DNA of 32,270 nt from Candidatus Coproplasma excrementigallinarum (GCA_018714625.1 DVNE01000019.1:1-32270), one strand, 5' to 3'; counted from the first letter of the stretch, positions 8,226-17,029 are shown. A program made the numbers and translations. Notes: generated by a model not told the origin, from the letters alone.

Positions 8226-10271
8226 TCACTCGCCGCGCTTAGTGCGTATCGCCTTGCCGCCCGTAAGAATTATCATCTTTACGGCCTGGAGTGAAAAGTC
8301 GTCAGCCTCAACCGTGAGCTGCTTATCGAGTTCGCCGCGCGCAAGCACTTTGATATAGGTTGCACGCTTATCTATGTACGGCACGCGCTTTTTAATCTCT
8401 TCCAGCGTGACCCTTTCACCTGCGGAGAACACCTTGCCGAGCGTATCCACATTTACAATGGCTGTCTTTGTTTTATCGGCGCGGCGCGTGCCCTCCTCTA
8501 TGGCAGAGCTTGCCTCGTCGTCCGTGAGTATCCAGTCGGCCTCCGAGATATTTACGCCCTCGGTATCCTCTTCCGTATCCTCGCCTATCTCCTCTTCCTC
8601 CTCGTCGAACACCTCCTCGTCGCCGACATAATTGCTGCCGTCGTAGACGACCGTCTCGCGGCTGACTATCTTTATCAGGCCTCTGTCTATGAGCGACTGG
8701 GTATCTTCATAGGGAATTGCAGAGTAATCGGTATGCTCCTTCTCCTCTCTGTTTTCCTCGCCGAAGAGGGCGGCTATAAGTTCCTTAGCATACTTTACGC
8801 GCCTGGGATTTTTTATTCTGTAAAGCAGGGGTGTATTTGCAAACTTTGCGTATGCCGACATATCGTTGATTATGTATTTAGTGCCTTCGTAGTCTGCAGG
8901 GTTGAGCGCAAGGCACAGGCAGAGCGTTTTGCCGCGGATAACAAACTTGGCCGCCGTAGGCCTGCCGCACCTGAACGACTCGTGCCGCCAGCTTATGCGC
9001 GATGTTACTTTTTTGTATGAGAGCAGCTCGTTTTTGAGCTCGGAGTAATATCTCTTGACGATTATTCCCGACTGAATGAGCTTTGCCTCGAACGAGCGGT
9101 TATAGCGATAGCGTATGAATGTTGAACCTATGGTGAGGCCGCCTTCGCCACTTATGGCATTGTCGGCAGGATTTTCCGTTGCAACCTTTACAGTAGCTAC
9201 GGGTTTTTGCGAAACCGCAGTCTGCTCGGTGATTACCTGTGTTTCGTGGGACTGAGTTTCAGCGACTTCTAAAGGCACTTCTTCTATCGTCGTCCGCTCT
9301 GTGCGCAACCCTCTCTCCGCAGACTGCATGGGCGCAGCCTCTTCAACGGGCGCGGCCTCCTCTACGGGCGCAGTCTCTTCAACGGGCGCGGCCTCTTCAA
9401 CAGGTGCAACCTCTTCAGCGGGTACGGCCTCCTCTACGGGTACGGCCTCCTCAACGGGCGCAACCTCTTCAGCAGGCGTAGGCTCTTCAATGGGCGCGAC
9501 CTCTTCTACGGGTGCAACTTCCTCAGCAGGCGCGGGCTCCTCTACGGGCGCAGTCTCTTCAACAGGCGAAACCTCTTCAACAGGCGCGGCCTCCTCAACG
9601 GGTGCAACCTCTTCAACAGGCGCGGTCTCCTCTACGGGAGCAGGTTCTTCAGCAGGTGCGACCTCTTCAACAGGCGCGGTCTCCTCTACGGGTGCGGCCT
9701 CCTCAGCAGACGCAGTCTCCTCTACGGGTGCAACCTCTTCAACGGGCGCAACCTCTTCAACAGGCGCAGCCTCTTCTACGGGTGCAACTTCCTCAGCAGG
9801 TGCAACCTCTTCAACAGGCGCGGTCTCCTCAACGGGTGCAACCTCTTCAGCAGGTGCAACCTCTTCAACAGGCGCGGGCTCTTCAACAGGTGCAACCTCT
9901 TCAACAGGTGCAGCCTCTTCAACGGGCTTCTCTTCTGTCTGCTCGGCAGGCTGCTTGGTTTCAACAGTTTCTTCCTGCTTTTTAACGACCTTTTCAACCT
10001 TGTCGAAAGAACCGTTTTTGCGCGCCTTGACAGCAGACACTATAATTACAATGCAGGCAACGACTATTACCGCGCTTAAAACTATCACTGCAATAAGCGC
10101 GTTATTGAGCGTTACGGCGAGCAACTGCGAAGCCCCTGAAGCTGAAACAGTTAATTTGCCACCGCTCAAAATAAGTGCAGCAGCCGTCACTCCTACGGAC
10201 AACACGGCGGCAACGACCGCAACAATAATCAGCGCACCATAATTTATACTTTTTTTATCTGAATTTTTCAT
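8226..10271 (-). CDS. two-TM membrane protein with EExxPx hexapeptide repeats, a conserved middle domain and an L15-like C-terminal domain
   Basis: N-terminal TM segments, a 33-unit repeat, then FIRYRYNRSFEAKLIQS...ISWRHESFRCGRPTAAKFVIRGKTLCLCLALNP. C-terminus IVNVDTLGKVFSAGERVTLEEIKKRVPYIDKRATYIKVLARGELDKQLTVEADDFSLQAVKMIILTGGKAI resembles the C-terminal half of ribosomal protein L15. Confidence 0.85.
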   Translation of the reverse strand: MKNSDKKSINYGALIIVAVVAAVLSVGVTAAALILSGGKLTVSASGASQLLAVTLNNALIAVIVLSAVIVVACIVIIVSAVKARKNGSFDKVEKVVKKQEETVETKQPAEQTEEKPVEEAAPVEEVAPVEEPAPVEEVAPAEEVAPVEETAPVEEVAPAEEVAPVEEAAPVEEVAPVEEVAPVEETASAEEAAPVEETAPVEEVAPAEEPAPVEETAPVEEVAPVEEAAPVEEVSPVEETAPVEEPAPAEEVAPVEEVAPIEEPTPAEEVAPVEEAVPVEEAVPAEEVAPVEEAAPVEETAPVEEAAPVEEAAPMQSAERGLRTERTTIEEVPLEVAETQSHETQVITEQTAVSQKPVATVKVATENPADNAISGEGGLTIGSTFIRYRYNRSFEAKLIQSGIIVKRYYSELKNELLSYKKVTSRISWRHESFRCGRPTAAKFVIRGKTLCLCLALNPADYEGTKYIINDMSAYAKFANTPLLYRIKNPRRVKYAKELIAALFGEENREEKEHTDYSAIPYEDTQSLIDRGLIKIVSRETVVYDGSNYVGDEEVFDEEEEEIGEDTEEDTEGVNISEADWILTDDEASSAIEEGTRRADKTKTAIVNVDTLGKVFSAGERVTLEEIKKRVPYIDKRATYIKVLARGELDKQLTVEADDFSLQAVKMIILTGGKAIRTKRGE
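9327..9920 (-). repeat. 18-bp coding tandem repeat, 33 units (EE[AVPT][AVST]P[VAIM])
   Basis: Counted from the provided translation: EEAAPV|EEVAPV|EEPAPV|EEVAPA|... through EEAAPM = 33 hexapeptides. Confidence 0.9.
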
Positions 10272-10494
10272 AACGCATTCGCCGTATAAGGCGCCCCCTT
10301 GTAAATCATTGGCAGTATATGCTGCAAATTTTTATGCGGATATAATATCCAATCTGATTTACATTATAAAATATATGTATCAATTTGTCAACAACTGAAA
10401 ATAATATTCTTTTTTAAAGCTATAAAAGCATAATTTTTATGAAAAATCAACCATTCAACGCAATATACTGCCCTGCAAACGCAAAAATAAATGC

Positions 10495-10529
10495 AACAAA
10501 AAATCTGCCCTTGCACTGTATGCAAGGGC
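10495..10529 (-). terminator. candidate minus-strand terminator
   Basis: gcccttgca-ctgta-tgcaagggc (10507-10529). On the minus strand it is followed by agattttttgtt. Confidence 0.55.
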
Positions 10530-10850
10530 GGCACAAAATATACCGGAAAAAATAGCAAATTAATTACAAAAATAATTATTTTATATTACATTAATTAATT
10601 TAAATACACATTAATTAATAAATTAATTAAAAAAACTTTTTTTGTGTACAATCAGTCCTGCCCGCTCCTCGGCTACGCCGTATTTCTACGGCCCGCCATT
10701 TACAACAGCTGCAGGCGCAAAGCGCTAAGCAAGTTGCCTCATTTTTATAACCCAAGTCTGTAAGTTGCCGCCAAAACCTGTTCGCAATCACAAGTTGCAA
10801 CAAATCAAACTGCTGCGCAACCGCATTAATGGATTTTAAAAAGCGTGCAT

Positions 10851-12200
10851 TCAGTTTCCGTAAATAGCCGCAACTGCCGCCTGAAGTTCCTCACCGTCGC
10901 CGCTGATTGGCATAGGCGCCTCCACAGTGTTGCATCCGTCCTCGGCAGAAAGTCCTCTGCCGTGTATGGTTGTGCCGTCCGGCCAGTAAATCTGCGCTGT
11001 TGTCAGCTTGAGGGCCTCATGTGTAAAGGGATTTACAAATGTGGACTGCATTATCCCCTTGCCGTAAGTTTTTCCGCTCTTTACCTGCTCGGCCGTAATG
11101 CCGAAAGTATCGAGGTATTCCTGAGAATATTCCGAAATATATATATCACCATAGTCGGCCACACCGTAACTTACAAGCACGCCTGTAAGCGCCTCGGACG
11201 CGCTTGCCGTGTTGCTGTTGGCAAGAATATACACCTCAGCCGAGGAGGGAATACGGTTTTTACTCTCCTCCACATCGTAGCGCGAAACGCTGCCGTCCTT
11301 ATAGCGCGCCTCCATGGCCGTACCAACGCAGCCTTCGAAGCAACCGGCTATCTTCTGCATAACGGATACATAGCCGCCGCCGTCGTTGCGCAAATCAAGT
11401 ATCAGCGAAGTGCATCCCTCGGCATTGAACACCTCCGCAGCCATGTCGAATTGTCTGGGCGCGCTGCCGTAGAACTGGGAGAGCGAAATATACGCCGCAC
11501 CGTCGGGAAGATAACTTATGGCGTCCTGCGCGCTTTCGGTAATGGTAAGAGCGCCATTGCCCGTAAAAGTCCAGGCATTGTCGTTCGTGGCCATAAACAC
11601 ATAGCTCGTCGCATACTCCGCACGCGAGCAGACAATGCTTGTTCCGTCATCTAAAATGAAGTTCGCCTGGCCGTCGCCGACAAGGTCTGTATAAGAGGAA
11701 AAGTCCTCGTAAGAGTTAAAGGCATAGTCTTTGCCTTCGTACTCCGCAGACACAATGACGTCGCCGTTGCGCAGGCCCGCAGCGTACGCAGGCGAATTGC
11801 CCACGCTGTTTACGACCACAATTCCCCTGCCGGGATAATAGGTGCAGGAGAGGCCGAACCCGCTCTTGTTGCCGGCGTTTGCGCTCTGCTGGGCGGCATA
11901 CTCCTCCGCCGTGTAGTAGGCGGAATATATGTCGAGATACTCCTTGACAAGCGCGTCCGCGGCCACCTCGTCCATATCGCCCTCTATTTCCTTATAATAA
12001 TATTGCTCTATAACCGACTTTACCCAGGAGAGGGAATCGGTGAACGAGCCGCGTACCCAGTACCCGCCGAAAAAAGCAAGTACTAAAAACGCAACTCCGA
12101 GCAATACGCAGACCGTAACGGTAATAACCTTCTTTTTTACTGTATTTTTAGCCGCAGGTGCGCCGCTCGCAACTCCTGCCTCGTTCTCCCTACCGCTCAT
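10851..12200 (-). CDS. S41-family C-terminal processing peptidase with PDZ domain, N-terminal TM anchor
   Basis: KKKVITVTVCVLLGVAFLVLAFFGGYWV TM segment; PDZ GRGIVVVNSVGNSPAYAAGLRNGDVI; S41 motifs LILDLRNDGGGYVSVMQKIAGCF and VYILANSNTASASEALTGVL. Confidence 0.92.
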   Translation of the reverse strand: MSGRENEAGVASGAPAAKNTVKKKVITVTVCVLLGVAFLVLAFFGGYWVRGSFTDSLSWVKSVIEQYYYKEIEGDMDEVAADALVKEYLDIYSAYYTAEEYAAQQSANAGNKSGFGLSCTYYPGRGIVVVNSVGNSPAYAAGLRNGDVIVSAEYEGKDYAFNSYEDFSSYTDLVGDGQANFILDDGTSIVCSRAEYATSYVFMATNDNAWTFTGNGALTITESAQDAISYLPDGAAYISLSQFYGSAPRQFDMAAEVFNAEGCTSLILDLRNDGGGYVSVMQKIAGCFEGCVGTAMEARYKDGSVSRYDVEESKNRIPSSAEVYILANSNTASASEALTGVLVSYGVADYGDIYISEYSQEYLDTFGITAEQVKSGKTYGKGIMQSTFVNPFTHEALKLTTAQIYWPDGTTIHGRGLSAEDGCNTVEAPMPISGDGEELQAAVAAIYGN

Positions 12201-12580
12201 TTTGCGGGATGGGAGCGCCTGTAAGCGCTGTAAAGCACCCTGAACGCGACGGCCGAATTGAACGAGCGGATGTCCAGCCCCGTATAGCGCCTGATTTTAT
12301 CGAGGCGGTACATCATGGTGTTTCTGTGCATATAAATGGCGCGCGCCGCGGCAGAAATGTTCAGGCTGTTTTCAATGAAACATTCTGCCGTGCGCATGAG
12401 TTCAGGGTCGGCAAAAACCCTCCTCAGTCCCTTCATGTCGCACAGAGCTGCCAGCTTTTCAACCTGTTTTTCAGTTACGTTCCTGTAAAAATCCTTCAAC
12501 GCAAGCGAAATTTCGTCCGTGCTCTCCGGCAGGGCGTCATCCGCGAGCAATCCGCGCTGAACAGACCTGTCTTCTTCCAT
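12197..12580 (-). CDS. PucR/CdaR C-terminal-type helix-turn-helix protein (stand-alone)
   Basis: AECFIENSLNISAAARAIYMHRNTMMYRLDKIRRYTGLDIRSFNSAVAFRVLYSAYR is a PucR-type HTH. The stop overlaps the S41 start (ATGA). Confidence 0.88.
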   Translation of the reverse strand: MEEDRSVQRGLLADDALPESTDEISLALKDFYRNVTEKQVEKLAALCDMKGLRRVFADPELMRTAECFIENSLNISAAARAIYMHRNTMMYRLDKIRRYTGLDIRSFNSAVAFRVLYSAYRRSHPAK

Positions 12581-12970
12581 AAACTGCGCCTCCTTGAAGC
12601 GGCAAAAAACGCCGCCGTCTTTTTTGTTTACTTAATTATACTATGAAATTCCCGCTTAGGCAACACCCGGCGCGAAATATGCGCGAAAAAGTATTGAAAA
12701 CGGTGTGAATTTTTAACGATTTTTCAGAAAAAATGAAAAAATGCCGTTCACTTTATATGAAATATTGACGCCAAAAGCCAAGAATATGCGTAAGACCGAT
12801 TGAATTTTGCCGCCATAAATTGCGCCCATGACTTAAAAATTATTTCAACACCCCGCTACATATGCCCTTTTGAACGCAGCGCAGTGCAAACAAAACACAC
12901 CATATAAGTATTAAAAATCCAATAATAACAAAATATGCAATTTTTTTACTTTTGAATATCGGGTTTGCCC

Positions 12971-12999
12971 TTGACATAAGAATATTTTTGTATTAGAAT
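12971..12999 (+). promoter_or_regulatory. sigma-A promoter for the 13125 membrane protein
   Basis: TTGACA (12971-12976), 17-nt spacer, TAGAAT (12994-12999). Confidence 0.75.
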
Positions 13000-13124
13000 A
13001 TATTATAGACAAAAGCGGAAGGCAAACACTTCCATACGGCGGGGAATATTTTTTCTGCAGTAAAGCTTTTGCAACATTTTGTAACAAAGATACAAAAAAA
13101 TCAACTGCTTACGGAGATTTTATT

Positions 13125-14657
13125 ATGAGTACGACAAATCAAAGCAAAAAGTATTTATCACTCGTGACGTACTGCATTGTTCTGGTGTGCCTGCTGCTCG
13201 GTTTCTTCCTCCCCATAACGAGCAAAGTAGCCGAAAATGCAAGCGGAACCACAACAAACGGAATGCTGTTCATGCAGTTGCCCTCAGCGGTTTATTCGCT
13301 CTTCCATATCGAGGCGGCGAATATCCCGGGCGACGTTTTCATCATGAGCTACCCCGTAACCTTTACGTCTAACTCGGGTTTCTACATCGACTTCGGCGCG
13401 CTTGCAGTAGTTGCTTATGCGCTTTTCACTGTTATCGGCGTAATCCTTCTTATACCCGTGCTTGCCAGCAAGGCAACCAACAAGACTGCAAACGTTTGCG
13501 CATACTTCGTTGAAATAGGCGCGGCAATCTCTCTGTTCATATGGACGGTTATCGAGATAATAGCTTACCTTGCTACCAAGACTGTTGATGCCGCGGCAAA
13601 CTATCACTGGAACTACGGCGTTATGGGTATAGCTTTCGGCGGAACGCTTCTTATGCTCATAATCCAGTCGCTCGGCTATAAAAAGAGCTCGGGCGTTGCC
13701 AAACTCTTCCAGTTCATATTCGGCGCAGTTGCAGTTCTGTGCCTGTTCGATATCGTTACGCTCTTCGGACTTAAAAACGATATGCTCTTCAACGACAATC
13801 TTGCCGTGAACTTCCTCACTACGGGCGGCGCAATCGGCATAATGTCCCCCACATATTCGCTGCTCTTCGGCGGATTTGAAGCAACCTTCGGCACCTCCGC
13901 CATTCAGATGACAGCGGCAATTGCCGCTGTTGCAGCCGCGCTCCTCGCGCTTGTAAACTTTGCGCTTGACATTGCAGCCGTCGGCGCCAGCACCAAAAAG
14001 GGCACTCTTGTTATAGACATAATCAGATATGTTGTAGAAGTCCTTCTCGTTGTGCTTGCTATAATAATGATATTTGTAATGAACACAGACGGCATCAAAC
14101 CCGGATTTGCAATGTATGTGCTTTTAGGCGTTGCTGTTATCCAGGTAGTTATGGCCGCCATCAGGTGCGCCGTATACAAGCCCGTATTTGCAGGTGATAA
14201 AGAGGCCGATGCAGCTACTACCGCTTACTACGACGATACAGCCGCACCTGCACCTGCAGCAGCACCCGCTCCTGCATACGGTCAGCAGCAGTATGTTCAG
14301 CCCGTATATCTCCAGCCTGTATATACAGCTCCCGCACCTGCGGCAGCTCCTGCTCCTGCACACGCGCCTGCAGCTCCCGTAAATCAGACGGGCGAAATAG
14401 TTTACACGGCAAAGGAAGTTTATCGCGGACCTACGGACGCATTCATTTCCAGACTTACAGACAGCGAAAAGATAGAGTTTGCAAAGCTTTTCCTTGAAAA
14501 GATAAACGGCCCCTACGCTAATGTTCCCGACTATGTAATAGGCGGCGACAACAAGGAATTCTTTGCTTCTATATTTATTTATCTTGGCAAGTTCCGCTCC
14601 ATCCTTTCAGACGGACTTATGAACAAGATATATAACGAGCTCAACCTGCTCAACTAA
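13125..14657 (+). CDS. multi-TM membrane protein with Ala/Pro-rich linker and C-terminal cytosolic-type domain
   Basis: About eight hydrophobic segments, then DDTAAPAPAAAPAPAYGQQQYVQPVYLQPVYTAPAPAAAPAPAHAPAAP, then a helical tail. Strong upstream promoter and downstream terminator. Confidence 0.8.
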   Translation: MSTTNQSKKYLSLVTYCIVLVCLLLGFFLPITSKVAENASGTTTNGMLFMQLPSAVYSLFHIEAANIPGDVFIMSYPVTFTSNSGFYIDFGALAVVAYALFTVIGVILLIPVLASKATNKTANVCAYFVEIGAAISLFIWTVIEIIAYLATKTVDAAANYHWNYGVMGIAFGGTLLMLIIQSLGYKKSSGVAKLFQFIFGAVAVLCLFDIVTLFGLKNDMLFNDNLAVNFLTTGGAIGIMSPTYSLLFGGFEATFGTSAIQMTAAIAAVAAALLALVNFALDIAAVGASTKKGTLVIDIIRYVVEVLLVVLAIIMIFVMNTDGIKPGFAMYVLLGVAVIQVVMAAIRCAVYKPVFAGDKEADAATTAYYDDTAAPAPAAAPAPAYGQQQYVQPVYLQPVYTAPAPAAAPAPAHAPAAPVNQTGEIVYTAKEVYRGPTDAFISRLTDSEKIEFAKLFLEKINGPYANVPDYVIGGDNKEFFASIFIYLGKFRSILSDGLMNKIYNELNLLN

Positions 14658-14680
14658 AATCTGTAAACAATAAGTAGTTT

Positions 14681-14714
14681 AAAGGCCCTGCAAAGTTTGC
14701 AGGGCCTTTCTTTA
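14681..14714 (+). terminator. Rho-independent terminator
   Basis: aaaggccctgcaaa-gtt-tgcagggcctttctttatg just after the 14657 stop. Confidence 0.85.
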
Positions 14715-14845
14715 TGTGTTTTTGTTTATACTATTTATTTCTGAAACAAAAATGCGTTCATTACCCCCTCCATTTATGAAAAAACCTGCGCAATAATTGT
14801 AAACCTGTATAACAAGACAAAGACAAAACGGCGCAAGCGTGTCCC

Positions 14846-15003
14846 GATACTTACTCCACTTTTTAAAGGGAGCTGCCGCGGACGAGCAGCTCAAGGCCGC
14901 GGCTGAAGTGTTTACACTTCCCGCCGCAGAATAATGCCACACAGCGAACAGCCTCGCCAAGCCCCAAGCGGCAGATTGTTCAACGGGCCACCTCTCCCCT
15001 AAA
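14846..15003. repeat. dispersed intergenic element, copy B
   Basis: atacttactccactttttaaagggagctgccgcggacgagcagctcaaggccgcggctgaagtgtttacacttcccgccgcag (core 14854-14929). Matches copy A at 1910-1985. Confidence 0.65.
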
Positions 15004-15023
15004 AAACTTTGCAAAATTCAGGC

Positions 15024-15057
15024 ACAAAAAAAGAGGGCTGAATTTTTCTGCCCTCTT
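15024..15057 (-). terminator. terminator of the sigma-factor operon
   Basis: Minus strand: aagagggcagaaaaattcagccctctttttttgtg. Confidence 0.8.
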
Positions 15058-15058
15058 A

Positions 15059-15427
15059 TTATTCGCTCTTTTTATTCTCTATGCAGACCTTTACCGAACA
15101 GCCCTCTGAAGAAATCTTACTGCAGATTGCCTTTATTATGTAAAGCCCTCTGCCGCTCTCGGCAAACACATCAGGCAGGGTGGCGCAAAGTTTACTGCCG
15201 TCGGTATTTTCTGAAGATACGGTTATTACGATGCCGTCGTCACTCAGCGTACCTTCGAAACAAGCCGTCTCCCCGAGATGCCTTATAACGTTTGAAATAA
15301 GCTCGCACGAGACAAGCCGACTTTCAAACACGGCATTTTCGTCCACCCCAAGCCCCTTGAGATACTCCAAAAAAGGCTTGAGGCAGGCGTTCATATTTTT
15401 TATGTTATCCACCCTGAATGTTATCAT
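15059..15427 (-). CDS. HATPase_c_2-type ATP-binding protein (anti-sigma/RsbW-like serine kinase)
   Basis: N-box-like VSCELISNVIRH and G-box-like AESGRGLYIIKAICSKIS. Start overlaps the sigma gene stop (ATGA). Confidence 0.78.
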   Translation of the reverse strand: MITFRVDNIKNMNACLKPFLEYLKGLGVDENAVFESRLVSCELISNVIRHLGETACFEGTLSDDGIVITVSSENTDGSKLCATLPDVFAESGRGLYIIKAICSKISSEGCSVKVCIENKKSE

Positions 15428-16152
15428 TGCGACAATGCTTCCTTGAGTTTTTCAACAATTTTGCGCTCCGCGCGCGAAACAAACATCTGGCTTACGCCGA
15501 GTATTTTACCCACCTCTGACTGTGACTTACCCTGCACAAACCTCAGCGCCACAACCTTTTGTTCGGTAGGCGAAAGCTTTTTTATTTCGTCCTTTAAAGA
15601 CTGCGCGTCGTCAAACTTTTCAAACGAATCCACGGGGTCGGGAATTACGTCGTAGAGTACGCCGTCGCCGTCCTCGTTCTGCACGGTGCCGTCGAGGCTG
15701 ACGGGGTGTCGGCTCTCCATTGCCTCCATCACCGCCTCCTCGCTCTCCCCGAGTTTTTCGGCAAGCTGTTTTACCGTGGGCTTTACGCCGTACTGCTTGT
15801 AATATTCGTTTGTTTCGTTCTTAATCCTGGTTCCCAGCGTATATATCCTGCGCGGCAGGCGCACCGAGCGGGAATAATCGCGGAAATAGTTTTTTATCAT
15901 GCCGGTAATCGTGGGCGTGACGTATGTCGTGAACTGGTTGCCCATATCGGGGTCAAATTTTTCCACGCCCAGAATGAGGGCTTCGGAGGCAACCTGCAAG
16001 AGGTCGTCGTACTCCACCCCCCTGCCCGCAAATTTCTTTGCGAGTATTTCGGCTATGTACATATAATTTTCCACGAGCTTGTTGCGTACCGACTTATCGC
16101 CCGTCTTGCGGTACTGTCTGAACAGCTCGTTTGCCTGTTCGTTAGTCATCAT
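15424..16152 (-). CDS. RNA polymerase sigma factor, SigB/SigF/SigG-like group
   Basis: EYDDLLQVASEALILGVEKFDPDMGNQFTTYVTPTITGMIKNYFRDYSRSVRLPRRIY (region 2) and LSPTEQKVVALRFVQGKSQSEVGKILGVSQMFVSRAERKIVEKL (region 4). Confidence 0.95.
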   Translation of the reverse strand: MMTNEQANELFRQYRKTGDKSVRNKLVENYMYIAEILAKKFAGRGVEYDDLLQVASEALILGVEKFDPDMGNQFTTYVTPTITGMIKNYFRDYSRSVRLPRRIYTLGTRIKNETNEYYKQYGVKPTVKQLAEKLGESEEAVMEAMESRHPVSLDGTVQNEDGDGVLYDVIPDPVDSFEKFDDAQSLKDEIKKLSPTEQKVVALRFVQGKSQSEVGKILGVSQMFVSRAERKIVEKLKEALSQ

Positions 16153-16496
16153 AATTCAAGCGTAACGCAGCTTATAACGTCGCCCTCGCGCACAATCTCA
16201 CACTTTTCAACAAGCGCGCCGATAAGCGCAAGCGAAAGGTCGTTCTCCGCACCGCAGGGCGAGCCTCCCTCGCCCTTTAAAACGGCCTTTACGCCGCCTT
16301 CGGCACAGAAACTTGCACACAGCGTTTTAAAGCCGCAATTCTTTAAAATGAGGGCGCTTTCGGTGACGCACACCTTAAAATCTTCGGCGGCGTCAACATC
16401 CCTTTCCGCTACCGAACAGAGCGCGCCGGCAACCAGCCTCAGCGCAGTATAAAATTCACTCTCGGCGAGGTCGAATTTAACAGATAACTCTTTCAT
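16149..16496 (-). CDS. RsbW/anti-sigma-like HATPase-fold protein, apparently degenerate
   Basis: DVDAAEDFKVCVTESALILKNCG aligns with the RsbW helix (IEDIKVAVSEA...N), but later G-boxes (…ENDLSLALIGALVEKCEI) lack glycines. Position between STAS and sigma supports the call. Confidence 0.65.
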   Translation of the reverse strand: MKELSVKFDLAESEFYTALRLVAGALCSVAERDVDAAEDFKVCVTESALILKNCGFKTLCASFCAEGGVKAVLKGEGGSPCGAENDLSLALIGALVEKCEIVREGDVISCVTLEL

Positions 16497-16801
16497 CAGT
16501 CTATCTCCATAATCGTATCAAGCGAGCAAATCTGGAACAGCTTTTTTATTCTGGGATGTACGTTCTTTAAAACAAAAGTGTGGCCGTCCTGCTTGAGGTG
16601 CTTGAAAATCTTTACGAACGTGCCCAAAGTGGTGCTGTCTATGAAGGTGAGCGCCGTGCAATCGAACAGAATGTCCTTTTTATCGTGATTGTAAATGGCG
16701 CTTACCTGCGCATAGAAGTCGTCCACGGTGGAAGAATCTATCTCGCCGTAGAGCGCTATTACCAATTTTCCTTCTTCGGAAATAAGTTTAACCTGTTGCA
16801 T
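16496..16801 (-). CDS. STAS-domain anti-sigma factor antagonist (RsbV/SpoIIAA-like)
   Basis: KLVIALYGEIDSSTVDDFYAQVSAI...DILFDCTALTFIDSTTLGTFVKIFKHLKQDGHTFVLKNVHPRIKKLFQICSLDTIMEI. Candidate phospho-Ser in FIDSTTLG. Confidence 0.93.
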   Translation of the reverse strand: MQQVKLISEEGKLVIALYGEIDSSTVDDFYAQVSAIYNHDKKDILFDCTALTFIDSTTLGTFVKIFKHLKQDGHTFVLKNVHPRIKKLFQICSLDTIMEID

Positions 16802-17029
16802 TAAATTAGGCTCTCCTTAAATTAAAGCTTTTTTACGTTTATTTATTTATAAACACTTTTACAATAAAAAAAACAAAACTCGGTTCATTTGTCTTACCAC
16901 AGCAGTACTCCGCCCGGTCACGCGTTTTTATGGCGTTATTATATGCATAAATATCCATAATACACACAACAAACTGCACAAGCTTATGCAAACGGCCGCG
17001 CACATTGCCGTTTGAAAAAAAACTTTCAT

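Noticed and set aside
9239-10242. Long + strand ORFs (SSTGAA..., QQVQPLQRA...) opposite the hexapeptide repeat
   Set aside because: Open frames are a by-product of the 18-bp repeat on the minus strand. No RBS or domain signal; the minus-strand ORF has TM and conserved domains.
14712-15014. 100-aa minus ORF MQSFLGERWPVEQSAAWGLARLF...
   Set aside because: Covers the dispersed element and a terminator with no RBS or domain; treated as a spurious ORF from the repeat.
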